A DNA stretch of 64,000 nucleotides from Hymenobacter psychrotolerans DSM 18569 (GCF_900142395.1 NZ_FRAS01000007.1:1-64000); one strand, 5' to 3'. Shown: positions 45,447 to 54,810, counted from the first letter of the stretch. Translations and numbers: made by a program. Notes: a model not told the origin generated them from the letters alone.

Positions 45447-45475
45447 GGCCTCTCCTGCAACGGGCAGGAGAGGCC
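45447..45475 (+). terminator. terminator between carbonic anhydrase gene and small unknown gene
   Basis: A 12-bp perfect stem (45447-45458 with 45464-45475), preceded by an A6 run on its 5' side, which is the U-tract for minus-strand transcripts. It lies between two convergent genes. Confidence 0.75.
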
Positions 45476-45499
45476 AAGAATGAGCGAACAGGCAATAGG

Positions 45500-45748
45500 C
45501 TAATTAAGCCAGATCTGCGCCACGTTTTCAAAGCGGTGCCGGGCGAAGGCACCGTAGGGGCGTTCGGCATAGAAGCCCAGTACATGCACCTGAGGCTGGC
45601 CGGTGCGGGCATTGCGGCACAGCTGAATCGGGTACACGCGGCCGGCTTCAGGCCAGTCGCCTACGTGGTCGGAGGGGCGGCGCGAGGCGTCAATGCAGCG
45701 AGCGTACTGCTGCACGGGAGGCGGAACGGGAAGCTTGACTTTCGACAT
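45500..45748 (-). CDS. small protein of unknown function
   Basis: 82-residue soluble protein rich in Pro, Arg and aromatic residues, with P-V-P-P-P-V-Q-Q-Y-A-R-C-I near the N-terminus and F-E-N-V-A-Q-I-W-L-N at the end. I recognise no family. I chose the ATG at 45748; the preceding TTG two codons upstream lies in the -7 element. That element is only 3 bases from the ATG, so the gene may be translated from a leaderless mRNA. Confidence 0.6.
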   Translation of the reverse strand: MSKVKLPVPPPVQQYARCIDASRRPSDHVGDWPEAGRVYPIQLCRNARTGQPQVHVLGFYAERPYGAFARHRFENVAQIWLN

Positions 45749-45751
45749 ATC

Positions 45752-45780
45752 CAAAGATAAGCATATTTCCTGTTTTCCAA
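45752..45780 (-). promoter_or_regulatory. promoter abutting the start of the 82-residue protein gene
   Basis: The minus strand has TTG at 45780-45778, an 18-bp spacer and TATCTTTG at 45759-45752, a full match to TAnnTTTG. Only 3 bases separate it from the ATG at 45748, so transcription would begin at or near the start codon. Confidence 0.6.
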
Positions 45781-45910
45781 AAATATTAGTCTTGCAATTT
45801 GCACGGCAAAATCCTGCAGTACGGCTGCTTTAATCAGATTTTAATACGTAGGCAATGCGGCTGCTCGTTCAGCCTGTGCCAAGGCAAAACACCTGCTCAG
45901 GAAAACATTT

Positions 45911-45932
45911 GCTAATTATTTTAGTAAATAGC
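45911..45932 (+). promoter_or_regulatory. candidate operator upstream of umuD
   Basis: GCTAATTA at 45911-45918 and TAAATAGC at 45925-45932 are inverted repeats with 7 of 8 matching positions, in an AT-rich stretch 34 bp before the umuD ATG. Just upstream lies AACATTTG (45904-45911), one mismatch from the -7 consensus. The position suits a damage-response repressor, but no known box was matched. Confidence 0.35.
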
Positions 45933-45966
45933 GGTGCCGGACGTTTCATCCCCGGCGCTTCCTGCC

Positions 45967-46359
45967 ATGAGTACCGCCATTCTGTATCGTATTCCGGCGC
46001 AGCAGCTGTCGCCCGCCGTGCTGCCGCTATACGCCTGCCCCGTGCCCGCCGGATTTCCGTCGCCGGCCGATGACCAGCAGGACCCGCCGCTGGACCTGAC
46101 TCAGCACCTGTTCCGCAATCCGGCTTCCACTTTTCTGGCCCGCATTGCAGGCGACTCCATGACCGGTGCCGGTATTCATCCCGGCGACCTGATTGCGGTA
46201 GACCGCGCCTTGACTGCCTGCGACGGCAGCATTGTGGTGGCGGTGATAGACGGCGAGCATACCGTGAAGCGGCTCCGGCTGCAGCGGGGCCGCGCCTGGC
46301 TGGAAGCCGAAAACGAGCGATATGCGCCCCTGGAGCTTCTGGCTAGCGCCCACTTGTAA
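45967..46359 (+). CDS. umuD: UmuD-like translesion polymerase V accessory protein
   Basis: 130-residue LexA-type self-cleaving S24 protein. A likely cleavage site Ala28-Gly29 is followed by the Ser-Lys dyad Ser64 (in A-G-D-S-M-T-G-A-G) and Lys101 (in H-T-V-K-R-L). In other bacteria RecA filaments trigger cleavage and UmuD' joins UmuC to form polymerase V. I chose the ATG at 45967; an upstream GTG gives eleven atypical residues. The frame is intact, although its partner gene downstream is decayed. Confidence 0.88.
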   Translation: MSTAILYRIPAQQLSPAVLPLYACPVPAGFPSPADDQQDPPLDLTQHLFRNPASTFLARIAGDSMTGAGIHPGDLIAVDRALTACDGSIVVAVIDGEHTVKRLRLQRGRAWLEAENERYAPLELLASAHL

Positions 46360-46392
46360 ATATGGGGCGTTGTGACCCACGTAATACATGCT

Positions 46393-47627
46393 CTGGAAGG
46401 CCGGCCGGCCGCTACTCCGCTGCTGCAGTGGCACCGCAAGCAAGCATAGCCAGTGGGACTGAAGATGGGCGAGCCGTACCACCTGGTGCGGCCTACGCTG
46501 GAGCAACACGAGGTAGCGGTGTTTTCCTCTAATTACGGCCTCTACGGCGACATGAGTCGCCGGGTAATGCAGGTGCTCAGCGGGTTTTCGCCGCAGGTCG
46601 AAGTGTACTCCATCGACGAAGCATTTCTGCACCTGCCGGGCCTGCGCTACACCGCGCCCGACCTGCGAGACTACGCGCTGCTGATTCGAGACACTGTGCA
46701 GCGCCACGTCGGCATCCCGACCTGCGTGGGTGTGGCGCCTACCAAAACGATGGCGAAGCTGGCCAACCGCCTGGCCCGCCGGCAGCCGATTGGGGAGCGG
46801 GCTGTGGTGCTGACCACTCCGGCAGAATGCGCAGTGGCTCTCTCGCAGACTGCGGTGCAGGACGTGTGGGGCATTGGACGGCGCTATGCGGCCAAGCTGC
46901 GGGAATCTGGCATCATGACGGCCGCTGACTTAGCCGCGCAGCCGGAAGGCTGGATTCGGCGGCAGCCGGGGGCATAACCGGTGTACGACTCTGGCACGAG
47001 TTGCACGGCCGCCCTTGCCTGGATTTCGACCCGCAGGCGCTGGACGAAGACGGGCACCTGCTGCCCGCTGACAGGCGCAGCCGCCGAAGTATAGTGTGCA
47101 CCCGCTCGTTCGGGCAGCCGCAGCATGAGCTTGAGGTGTTGCAGGAAGCCATTGCCGCCTTCACCTGCCGGGCCGCCGAAAAGATGCGCCAGCAGCATCT
47201 GGCAGCGCACCTCATTACCGTGATACTGGGTACGAACCGGTTTAAGGCCCGCTCCGGCCCGGCTACGGCCAGCACCACGCTTACCCTGCCGGTGGCAACC
47301 ACTGATACTGGTGAACTGCTGACTGCGGCCCGGAATGCCCTGCAGCGGCTCTGGCGCCCCGGCACTTCCTATACCCGCACCGGAGTGCTGCTTTGTGGGT
47401 TAGAGGCGGCCGATAATATCCAGGCAAGCTTGTTTGCGCAGGCACCTGAGCAGCGGAACAGAACCCAGCTTATGACCACAATAGACGCGCTGAATCGCCG
47501 GTTTGGCCGAGGGCGGGTGAGCTACGCAGCGGCCGGCGTGAACTCAGCAACGGCAGTATGGAAAGGGCGCAGCGCCATGCGGTCCGGCTTGTATACAACA
47601 AGCTGGGAAGAGCTTTGGCAAATATAG
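46393..47627 (+). pseudogene. umuC: decayed umuC (DNA polymerase V catalytic subunit)
   Basis: A Y-family polymerase gene with several lesions. Residues L-E-G-R-P-A at 46393-46410 are the remnant of the usual LEGRPVVVLSNNDG. Then the sequence is scrambled, with an in-frame TAG before G-L-K-M-G-E-P-Y-H at 46456. The palm and finger region runs in one frame to a TAA at 46975 (SIDEAF near 46609). From there the homologous continuation GGITGVRLWHELHG lies in another frame and runs to 47627. The first ~25 codons with the metal-binding D-x-N-N-F-Y are missing. Confidence 0.85.
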
Positions 47628-47686
47628 CAGGTGCCGAATGTGCGTGTTTCGCAAGGCACCGAGGCTGTGCTTCGGGTATGTAATGG

Positions 47687-50551
47687 CTACTGCGGCTGCA
47701 CCAGCAACCGCCGCACCACCGTTCCGGCCGCACCCTGCACGCGCACCAGATACAGGCCGGCCGCCAGCCCGCTCACGTCTAATGAAGTGCCCGGGCCTGT
47801 AACGACAATCTGCTGAACCACTTGCCCCAGCGAATTCAGGAGCTGCAGCCGTTGGGCTCCGAGCCTGGCAGGAACTTCTACCCGGACCTGTCCGGATGCG
47901 GGGTTTGGGTACAGGTGCCAGTCGCCGGCTGCCAGGGGTGAGCGAGTTGGTAATACCTGATTGTAGTGTGTCTGGGCGGCATCAGCGGCAGCTTGGAGCT
48001 GCGCCAGAGTGGGAGCCGCCAGTACCGCAAACGCCACCACGGCTGAATCGGTGGGGGCGAGGTGGGGCAGGGCCGCGCCGAGCACATGCGCGATGTCGGT
48101 GCCGTTGGGCAGGCCGGTAGTGCTCTGGCGGGTGCCGCTGCTGAGGGTCAGGTATTTTTCGCTCCGGCTGAAACCGTTGGACAGCTGCACGGGGCTGCCG
48201 GCCGGGGCATTCACGTTGATGGCATAGCTGGTAGCCGTGCCACCGGCCAGCCACTTCAGTCCCACGTAAGTAGTTGGGCTGCCGGCATCGTAGGCATAGC
48301 TGAGGCGGCGCACCGAGTCCCAGTCCACTACGTTGCGGCTATATTCGGGCACCACATCCCAATCCATAAACAGGCCGGCGTAGAGCGGCTTCAGTGTGTC
48401 CGGCGTGGCGTTTTTGAGCTGATACTCCAGAATCACATAGTCGCGGTGCGGGGCCTGCGCCCAGGCAAAGCCTCGCTGCCGCACCTGCACGCCCACGGTG
48501 CGGCCACGCGTGGCACTCGGCAAGGAATCCTGCAGCAGGCCGCTGGCTTCCTGGTCGGCGCGCAGCGGCTGGCGGCGCATTGCCGTTTGGCTCAGGCTGA
48601 GAAAGTCGGCGTCGGCGGCGTTCCGGTCGTTGCGCAGGCGGCTGGAGACGCGGGTAGCTCCGGTGGCCAGCAGCAGCCCGCCCTCATACAACAGCGGCGC
48701 GCCGCCCCGGTAGCTGACACTTTCGCCCAGGTCGGAGCCCAGCCTATCGTAGCCGATGCTGCCGCGGCTCGTGAGCGTGAGGGCCAGGTCGCCGGCATTC
48801 AGCACCACATAGTCAGGATTCAGCAGAACGGTAGCGTACTGGTCTTCCTCGTAGCCGGTAGCAGCATCCGAGAAATGATAGCGCAGCACGGCCCGCGTAT
48901 TCAGCGGCACACTGCCAGCTACCGCCATCCGGAACGGGGCCGCCGAGTTGGACGTGCGAGCCAGCGTGGCCAGCGCCCCCGCCGCAAACGAGCCCTGCCG
49001 CACCGTGAGGTACGGCGACAACGACGTGACGGTAAGCGTCAGGTTCTGGACCGGCAGCAGCAGATTCTCTACTTCTACGGCCAGCCGGATGGTATCGGCG
49101 GGCTGGTAGGCGCCTTTGGCCGGGGCGAAGGTGCGCTGCGTGATGCGGGCCGCCCGCTGGTTGTTAGCCAGCACGGCGCGGTACACGTTCAGGCGGCCCG
49201 TGCCAAGCTTGCCCTGATAGACCGCGTTGCCGGGCAGCTGGTCTATATTGTCGGTGGTGCGGCGCAGCTGGGCGCGCACCTGGGCGGCATTCAGCTGCGG
49301 AAAGCGCGCCCGGATCAGCCCCGCGGCCCCGGCTACCAGTGGTGCCGAAAAGGACGAGCCCGTGGCCCGGATATAGTCCGAGTCGTTGTCGCCCCAGATG
49401 GTCAGCACTCCGTCGCCGGGCGCTACCAGGTCGAGGCGGCTGCTGAAGGTGGCAAAGCCTGATTTTACGTCGGTGGCGCTGCTGGAGCCCACCGACAGCA
49501 CATGGTCGTAGGAGGCGGGGTAGAAGTCCAGCTCGGCGTTGGTGTTGCCGGCCGAAGCTACCACCACGGCGTCGCGGTTCACGGCGGCGTAGGTAATGGC
49601 ATCCTGCTCGAACTGTGACCGTCCTCCCGCCGCGCCCCAGCTCAGGTTGATAACCTGGCAGCCGTGGTCGGCGGCGTACACCACGGCCTCGAAACCGGCA
49701 AAGCTGCCGCTGGGCGTGCTGGGATATATTTTCAGGGGCAGAAATCGGCAGTTGAAGCCCACGCCCGCCAGGCCCCGGGCATTGTCGGGGCGGGCCGAGG
49801 AGCAGCCGCTGGTGTGCACCCCATGCCGGGGCTGCTGGTAGGAGTCGGAAGAAGGGTTGTTGTCGTCGTCGGCGAAGTCCCAGCCGCGAAAGTTGTCCAC
49901 GAACCCGTCGTTGTCGTTGTCGATGCCGTCGGGCGGGTCTTGGCGGTTGCGCTGCCACTGCCCCTCAATGTCCTCGTGCGAGAGCCGGAAACCGGTATCC
50001 GTGATGCCGATGACTATCGTGGTGTCGCCTTTGGCCAGGTCCCAGGCCTGGTACGCCCGAATATTTTTCAGGTGAAGCTGGCCGTTGGCGTTGGTGGAGT
50101 CGGCGAGCGGGTCGTTGGGCAGGTAGAGCGGCGCGCGGTTGTAAAGCGGCTCCACGTAGGCCAGCAGGCCGGTTTGCTGCAGGGCCAGCCGGGCTTTCGG
50201 CAGCACAGCCGAGTTGTCGAACCACACCTGATACACCAGGCGCAGGTCTACGGCTTCCGGCTTTTTGGGGTCGGGCGGCAGGGCCCTCGGGAACTTCTGG
50301 CGCAGGCGCGTGGCCCCCAGGCGGCGCAGCGTGGCTTCGAGCCGGGGCACTGCCACTTTGGTGAGGCTGGCCTGGGCCAGGTATTCGGGCCGCAGCTTGA
50401 ACACCAGCGTACCGGGCTGGGTAGTGGCCTCGGCAGTTTCCGACAGCAGCGGGCCGTAGGTAGCCTGCGCGTAACCCGGCGAAGTGGTACCCAGGGCCAT
50501 TAGGGAGCCCAGTAAAGCAGTGAGAGACAGTGCGCGTAGCCGTAGGAGCAT
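47687..50551 (-). CDS. secreted S8 (subtilisin-like) serine peptidase with T9SS type A sorting domain
   Basis: 954-residue protein with a signal peptide (cut near G-Y-A-Q-A) and a prodomain-like stretch (about 45-140). The peptidase domain has its triad Asp in IGITDTGFR (about 185), His in RHGVHTSGC (about 245) and Ser in ATGSSFSAPLVAGAAG (about 410). Beta-sandwich modules follow. The C-terminal ~75 residues (LYPNPASGQVRVEV ... GLYLVRV) are a type A sorting domain for export by the type IX system. A degradative role outside the cell is likely. Confidence 0.9.
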   Translation of the reverse strand: MLLRLRALSLTALLGSLMALGTTSPGYAQATYGPLLSETAEATTQPGTLVFKLRPEYLAQASLTKVAVPRLEATLRRLGATRLRQKFPRALPPDPKKPEAVDLRLVYQVWFDNSAVLPKARLALQQTGLLAYVEPLYNRAPLYLPNDPLADSTNANGQLHLKNIRAYQAWDLAKGDTTIVIGITDTGFRLSHEDIEGQWQRNRQDPPDGIDNDNDGFVDNFRGWDFADDDNNPSSDSYQQPRHGVHTSGCSSARPDNARGLAGVGFNCRFLPLKIYPSTPSGSFAGFEAVVYAADHGCQVINLSWGAAGGRSQFEQDAITYAAVNRDAVVVASAGNTNAELDFYPASYDHVLSVGSSSATDVKSGFATFSSRLDLVAPGDGVLTIWGDNDSDYIRATGSSFSAPLVAGAAGLIRARFPQLNAAQVRAQLRRTTDNIDQLPGNAVYQGKLGTGRLNVYRAVLANNQRAARITQRTFAPAKGAYQPADTIRLAVEVENLLLPVQNLTLTVTSLSPYLTVRQGSFAAGALATLARTSNSAAPFRMAVAGSVPLNTRAVLRYHFSDAATGYEEDQYATVLLNPDYVVLNAGDLALTLTSRGSIGYDRLGSDLGESVSYRGGAPLLYEGGLLLATGATRVSSRLRNDRNAADADFLSLSQTAMRRQPLRADQEASGLLQDSLPSATRGRTVGVQVRQRGFAWAQAPHRDYVILEYQLKNATPDTLKPLYAGLFMDWDVVPEYSRNVVDWDSVRRLSYAYDAGSPTTYVGLKWLAGGTATSYAINVNAPAGSPVQLSNGFSRSEKYLTLSSGTRQSTTGLPNGTDIAHVLGAALPHLAPTDSAVVAFAVLAAPTLAQLQAAADAAQTHYNQVLPTRSPLAAGDWHLYPNPASGQVRVEVPARLGAQRLQLLNSLGQVVQQIVVTGPGTSLDVSGLAAGLYLVRVQGAAGTVVRRLLVQPQ

Positions 50552-50747
50552 AGGAATAAGCGAAAAGGCAGATCAGATTCTGGATAAACGAATTGCCGCA
50601 GCGGTTGGATGCCGCAAAATCAGGGCAAACGCAGCAAGCCTGAATCCGTAAATTTAGCCACTTCGCCCGCTGTTCCGGCTACGCCGGCCCGCGGTTTTCG
50701 ACCAACTCCCCGAAACCCTCCCCTAAATTCCCGCTGCCACTTTCCTT

Positions 50748-52415
50748 ATGACCGAAGCTACCCGCAAGCACCAGCCCGCCATCGACGCGGCCATTCAGGC
50801 CCTGCACGGCCGCACATTCTTTGCCGCTTTCCCCGAAAATCCTTCCCCCGAAATCTATGGGGCCGACGCCGATGCCAACGGCCGCGCTGCCTTCGAGGCC
50901 CGCCGCCACCAGCGCTACACCGAGCTGCGGCAGGGCGAGCCCGCGGGCTGGGTAGGGCAGGAGGAGTCGCCGTACGAGCAGGAGCCGCTGGGCATTGAGT
51001 ACCCGTATTACGAGCCCGCCACGCTGGTGCGCCACGCTGAAGCGGCCTTCGGGCCGTGGCGCAAGCTGAAGCCGGCGCAGCGGGCAGCGCTTCTGACAGA
51101 AAGCCTGGAAGGCATCCGGCAGCGGTTTTTCGAAATTGCCTACGCCACCATGCACACCACTGGTCAGTCGTTTATGATGTCGTTTCAGGCCAGCGGGCCG
51201 CACGCCGCCGACCGGGCGCTGGAGGCCATTGCGGCCGGCTACGAAGAGCAGACCCGCTTCCCGGAGGAAACCCGCTGGGAAAAACCCATGGGCAAATACA
51301 ACCTCACGCTGCACAAAACCTGGCGCGCCGTGCCCAAGGGCGTGGGGCTGGTCATCGGCTGCTCCACGTTCCCGACCTGGAACTCGGTGCCGGGCATGTA
51401 CGCCTCGCTCGTGACCGGCAACCCGGTGCTCGTGAAGCCGCACCCGAAAGCCGTATTGCCCATTGCCATTGTGGTAGCCGAAGTACAGAAAGTGCTGGCC
51501 GACTACGGCCTCGACCCGCGTATCTGCCAGCTGGCCGTGGACGCCGCCGACCACCTCATCGGGAAGGACCTGGCCGAAAACCCGGCCGTGAAGCTCATCG
51601 ACTACACCGGCGGCGCGCAGTTTGGCGAGTACCTGGAAGGGCTGAAGGGCAAGACGGTCTTCACCGAAAAAACCGGCGTCAACAGCGTCATCCTGGACTC
51701 CTGCGACGACCTGGATAAGGTGGCGCAGAATCTGGCTTTCTCCGTGAGCTTATACTCGGGGCAGATGTGCACGGCGCCGCAGAACTTTTTTATTCCGGCC
51801 GGTGGCATGCGGGTTGGGGAGGAGCAGGTGCCCTACGAGGAAGTGGTGCAGAAGCTGGCCGCCGCCGTTACGGGGCTGGCCCAGAACCCCAAAGCCGGGC
51901 CGCACGTGCTGGGCGCCATTCAGAACCGGGATACGCACGAGCGGGTGCAGAAACTGGCCCTCGACGGGGGGCGCAGCGTGCTGGCTCACGGCTCCGTAGA
52001 ACACCCCACATTCAAGAATGCGCGCACCTGCTCGCCCTGCATTCATGAAATCGGGGCCGACCGGATAGAGCAGTATAGTCAGGAGCTGTTTGGGCCCATT
52101 ATGCTGGTTATCAAGACGCAGGATACGCAGGAAAGTATCCGGCTGGCGGCGCAGCTGGCCCGCGAGTACGGTGCCATTTCGTGCGGCGCCTACACCACCG
52201 ACAGCGCCGTGAAGGAGCAGATAATGGACGAAATGAGCCTGGCCGGCACGCCTGTCAGCTTCAACCTGACCGGCAATATCTACGTGAACCAGGCCGCCGG
52301 CTTCTCCGACTTCCACGTGACGGGCGGCAACCCGGCCGGCAATGCCAGCTTCACCAACCCCGAATTCGTGATTAAACGCTTCACCTGGGTGGGTTTCCGG
52401 GAGCCGGCAGAATAG
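50748..52415 (+). CDS. paaN: PaaN-type aldehyde dehydrogenase (phenylacetate pathway)
   Basis: 555-residue member of the aldehyde dehydrogenase superfamily. It carries FTEKTGVNSVIL around the general base region, the catalytic cysteine in YSGQMCTAPQNFF (about 342), and QELFGPIMLVI. Its N-terminal ~100-residue extension and strings such as CSTFPTWNSVPGM fit the PaaN family annotated with phenylacetate degradation. No other paa gene is nearby, so the pathway assignment rests on family resemblance. The 196-bp gap upstream holds only weak promoter-like sequence. Confidence 0.85.
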   Translation: MTEATRKHQPAIDAAIQALHGRTFFAAFPENPSPEIYGADADANGRAAFEARRHQRYTELRQGEPAGWVGQEESPYEQEPLGIEYPYYEPATLVRHAEAAFGPWRKLKPAQRAALLTESLEGIRQRFFEIAYATMHTTGQSFMMSFQASGPHAADRALEAIAAGYEEQTRFPEETRWEKPMGKYNLTLHKTWRAVPKGVGLVIGCSTFPTWNSVPGMYASLVTGNPVLVKPHPKAVLPIAIVVAEVQKVLADYGLDPRICQLAVDAADHLIGKDLAENPAVKLIDYTGGAQFGEYLEGLKGKTVFTEKTGVNSVILDSCDDLDKVAQNLAFSVSLYSGQMCTAPQNFFIPAGGMRVGEEQVPYEEVVQKLAAAVTGLAQNPKAGPHVLGAIQNRDTHERVQKLALDGGRSVLAHGSVEHPTFKNARTCSPCIHEIGADRIEQYSQELFGPIMLVIKTQDTQESIRLAAQLAREYGAISCGAYTTDSAVKEQIMDEMSLAGTPVSFNLTGNIYVNQAAGFSDFHVTGGNPAGNASFTNPEFVIKRFTWVGFREPAE

Positions 52416-52426
52416 CACTACAGGTT

Positions 52427-52479
52427 CAGCCACGAAAAAGGGCTGCCGGAACTATTCCGGCAGCCCTTTTTCGTGGCTG
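52427..52479 (+). terminator. 25-bp perfect bidirectional terminator
   Basis: 52427-52451 pairs perfectly with 52455-52479 around a 3-nt loop, with an A5/T5 block in the stem. It lies 11 bp after the paaN stop and 5 bp from the stop of the converging small lipoprotein gene. Confidence 0.88.
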
Positions 52480-52484
52480 GTAGG

Positions 52485-52748
52485 CTACCAGCCCACTTTG
52501 CTGTACTTGTATTTCTTGGGTGCTTTCACCGTTTCGTATTTGGTGGGGCTGCGCGGCGAAAGGTCGATGCCCAGGTCGATGGGGTTGCGCTCCTTGTAGT
52601 AGCGGGCCTTGTTGTTCTTGCGTTTTTCCGGCTTGACTTTCACGGTGCCGTAGCCGCGGGGGTTGGCATTTTGCGCTACCCGGTCCTGAGCGCAGGAACC
52701 GAGGCTGACAAGGGCGGCGAGGGCAAGTATGGATAGCAGATTTCTCAT
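52485..52748 (-). CDS. small Lys/Tyr-rich lipoprotein
   Basis: 87-residue protein with a lipoprotein signal peptide (L-G-S-C, Cys19). The mature part is rich in Lys, Tyr, Arg and Pro, ending KKYKYSKVGW. The charge pattern suggests an envelope protein, but no family is recognised. The product is basic, unlike most of the surrounding lipoproteins. Confidence 0.65.
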   Translation of the reverse strand: MRNLLSILALAALVSLGSCAQDRVAQNANPRGYGTVKVKPEKRKNNKARYYKERNPIDLGIDLSPRSPTKYETVKAPKKYKYSKVGW

Positions 52749-52827
52749 GGCTGCGGGGTGGTAAAGGTGAGGTAATACTCTGTGTACTACCCTCGCATGA
52801 AAAAAGATACACTGCCTCTATATTATC

Positions 52828-53583
52828 CTATAGGCTCATCAGCTCCCGGAACCGTACCGACTGCTGCCGCGAAACTTCCACCTCAGGCCCGCCCCGCAGC
52901 CGGATTTTAAGCGTATTGCTGAACCACGGCTCAATGCTCTCTATCCATTTCAGGTTGATAATCTGCTGGCGGTTTGCCCGGAAAAATACCTTGGGGTCGA
53001 GGCGCTGCTCCAGGTGCTGCAGGGTGCGCGGAATAAGCGGGCGGTGCTGCTCGAAGTAAATCCGGGTGTAGCTGCCGTTGATTTCAAACAGCCGGATATC
53101 CGAAAGCCGCACAAACCAGCACCGCTCGCCATCCTTCACAAACACCTGGTCGTGCTCGGTGAGCAGGGTGGGGGCCGGTTCATCGGGGACGGGCGAAACA
53201 GGCACGGCGGCGGTTTCGGCCAGCGCCGGGGCCAGGAGCTTGGCGCGGGCTTTTTCCAGGGCGGCGGCCAGGCGGGTTTCCTGCACCGGCTTGAGCAGGT
53301 AGTCCAGCGCATTTACCTCAAAAGCACGCAGCGCATATTCGTCGTAGGCGGTGGTGAAGATGACGTGCGGCGCGGCTTCCAGCGACGCCAGCAGCTCAAA
53401 CCCGGTTTCGCCGGGCATATGAATATCGAGCAGCAGCAGGTCGGGGCGCAGCTCCTGCAGGCGGGTGCGGGCCTCGGCGGCGTGGCGGGCCTCGCCCACC
53501 ACCGTCACATCGGGGAAGGCCTGCAACAGGTGGCGCAGCTCAGTACGGGCCAGGCGGGAATCATCAACAAGCAGAACGTTCAC
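52828..53583 (-). CDS. LytTR-family response regulator
   Basis: 251-residue regulator. The receiver domain (1-120) has the acidic pair in LLVDDSRLAR, the phospho-acceptor Asp in LLLLDIHMPGETG (about 54), Thr in FTTAYDEYA and Lys in DYLLKPV. A linker leads to a LytTR DNA-binding domain (about 145-251) with FEINGSYTRIYF and FFRANRQQIINLKWI. It is the partner of the histidine kinase 36 bp upstream. Target genes are unknown. Confidence 0.93.
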   Translation of the reverse strand: MNVLLVDDSRLARTELRHLLQAFPDVTVVGEARHAAEARTRLQELRPDLLLLDIHMPGETGFELLASLEAAPHVIFTTAYDEYALRAFEVNALDYLLKPVQETRLAAALEKARAKLLAPALAETAAVPVSPVPDEPAPTLLTEHDQVFVKDGERCWFVRLSDIRLFEINGSYTRIYFEQHRPLIPRTLQHLEQRLDPKVFFRANRQQIINLKWIESIEPWFSNTLKIRLRGGPEVEVSRQQSVRFRELMSL

Positions 53584-53619
53584 GGAAAAAGCAGTGTGAG
53601 TGAGGAAACAGGATGCCGG

Positions 53620-54738
53620 CTACGCGGCGGCCGAAGCAGCCCGCACCGGCAGGCGCAGCTGGGCCACCACCGTGTCGGATTCGGCGGGGTCGTTGTCGAT
53701 GTGCAGGTGGGCTTCGGGCCCGAACAGCAGGGCCAGCCGCTCGCGGGCGTTGCGCACGCCTACGCCTTCGTGGTTTGGCCGGGGCTGGTAGCGGCCGGTG
53801 TTGCGCACCGCCACGTGCAGCTGGCCTGCTCCGTCGAGCTGGGCCGTGAGGCGGATGAAGCCACCTTCGGGCCGGGGGGCGAGGCCGTGCTTGATGGCGT
53901 TTTCCACGAGCAGCTGCAGCGTCATGGGCGGAATAAGCACGGGCAGCGCAGCCGGGTCCACATCAATGGAATAGTCCAGCCGCTCCTCCAGCTGCAGGGC
54001 TTCCAGCTGCAGGTAGTGCTCCACTATTTCCAGCTCCCGCCCCAGCGGCACCTGCTCAGCGGAGTTCAGCTGAATGGAATAGCGCAGCAAATCCGACAAA
54101 TGCGTCATCATGTCGCGGGCGCGGGCCGGGTTTTCCGTCACCAGCGCCCGGATGTTGTTGAGGCCGTTGAAGAGGAAGTGCGGATTGATCTGGGCTTTGA
54201 TGGTGCGCATTTCGGCTTCGCGTACGGCAGCGGCCAGCTTCCACTGATCCACTTCGGCCTGCTTGTAGCGGTGGAAAAAGTGCCAGCCGAAATAGAAGCC
54301 GGCCCACAGCCACAGCACAAAATTGACGTTGAGCGAATAGCCGATAAACTGTCCCCAGCCGTATGGCTTGCCATCGGGGCTGGGACGCACCACCCAAATC
54401 AGCAGAGCCCAGATAATCACCTGGCTCAGCACCGCCAGCAGCGCATTCGTGACCAGCAGACGGCCAACAAGCGGTACTGGCGCCAGCCGTTCCCAGCCGT
54501 TGGCCCGGATGTGGTAGCGCAATAAGTGCGTCAGGAACACCAAGGGCACTACGATGGCCGTCACAATCAGCAGCAGCTCTTCCGAAAACCGCCCGAAGCC
54601 GGAAAACAGCGCCACATTAAAGCAAAAGTACAGCGACCAGCCTATCAGCTGTGCGCGCCAGTAGAAGCGGCTGGGAGCGGGCACGGAGGCGTAGGAAAAC
54701 ATAGGCAGGCCGGTTGCGGCGGTTGTAGAACCCATCAT
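53620..54738 (-). CDS. LytS/YesM-type sensor histidine kinase
   Basis: Membrane sensor kinase with four hydrophobic segments in the N-terminal ~150 residues. The His-kinase domain has its phospho-accepting His in AQINPHFLFNGLNNI, and the ATPase domain has QLLVENAIKHGLAP (N box) and GVGVRNARERLALLFG (G box). I took the ATG at 54738; the ATG at 54702 (M-F-S-Y-A-S-V-P) is an equally good start. Forms a two-component pair with the next gene. The 8-bp GGCCCGGC/GCCGGGCC hairpin just upstream (54742-54770) may separate it from the hydrolase transcript. Confidence 0.9.
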   Translation of the reverse strand: MMGSTTAATGLPMFSYASVPAPSRFYWRAQLIGWSLYFCFNVALFSGFGRFSEELLLIVTAIVVPLVFLTHLLRYHIRANGWERLAPVPLVGRLLVTNALLAVLSQVIIWALLIWVVRPSPDGKPYGWGQFIGYSLNVNFVLWLWAGFYFGWHFFHRYKQAEVDQWKLAAAVREAEMRTIKAQINPHFLFNGLNNIRALVTENPARARDMMTHLSDLLRYSIQLNSAEQVPLGRELEIVEHYLQLEALQLEERLDYSIDVDPAALPVLIPPMTLQLLVENAIKHGLAPRPEGGFIRLTAQLDGAGQLHVAVRNTGRYQPRPNHEGVGVRNARERLALLFGPEAHLHIDNDPAESDTVVAQLRLPVRAASAAA

Positions 54739-54810
54739 GCAGGCCCGGCGCCGGTAGTGCCGGCCGGGCCCGAATGACAACGAGAGCAAGATAAGCGGGC
54801 AGTTGCCGAA

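Noticed and set aside
46960-46980. Programmed frameshift joining the two umuC parts
   Set aside because: No slippery heptamer was seen, and the gene also lacks its N-terminal catalytic codons and has a TAG near 46447, so decay is the simpler reading.
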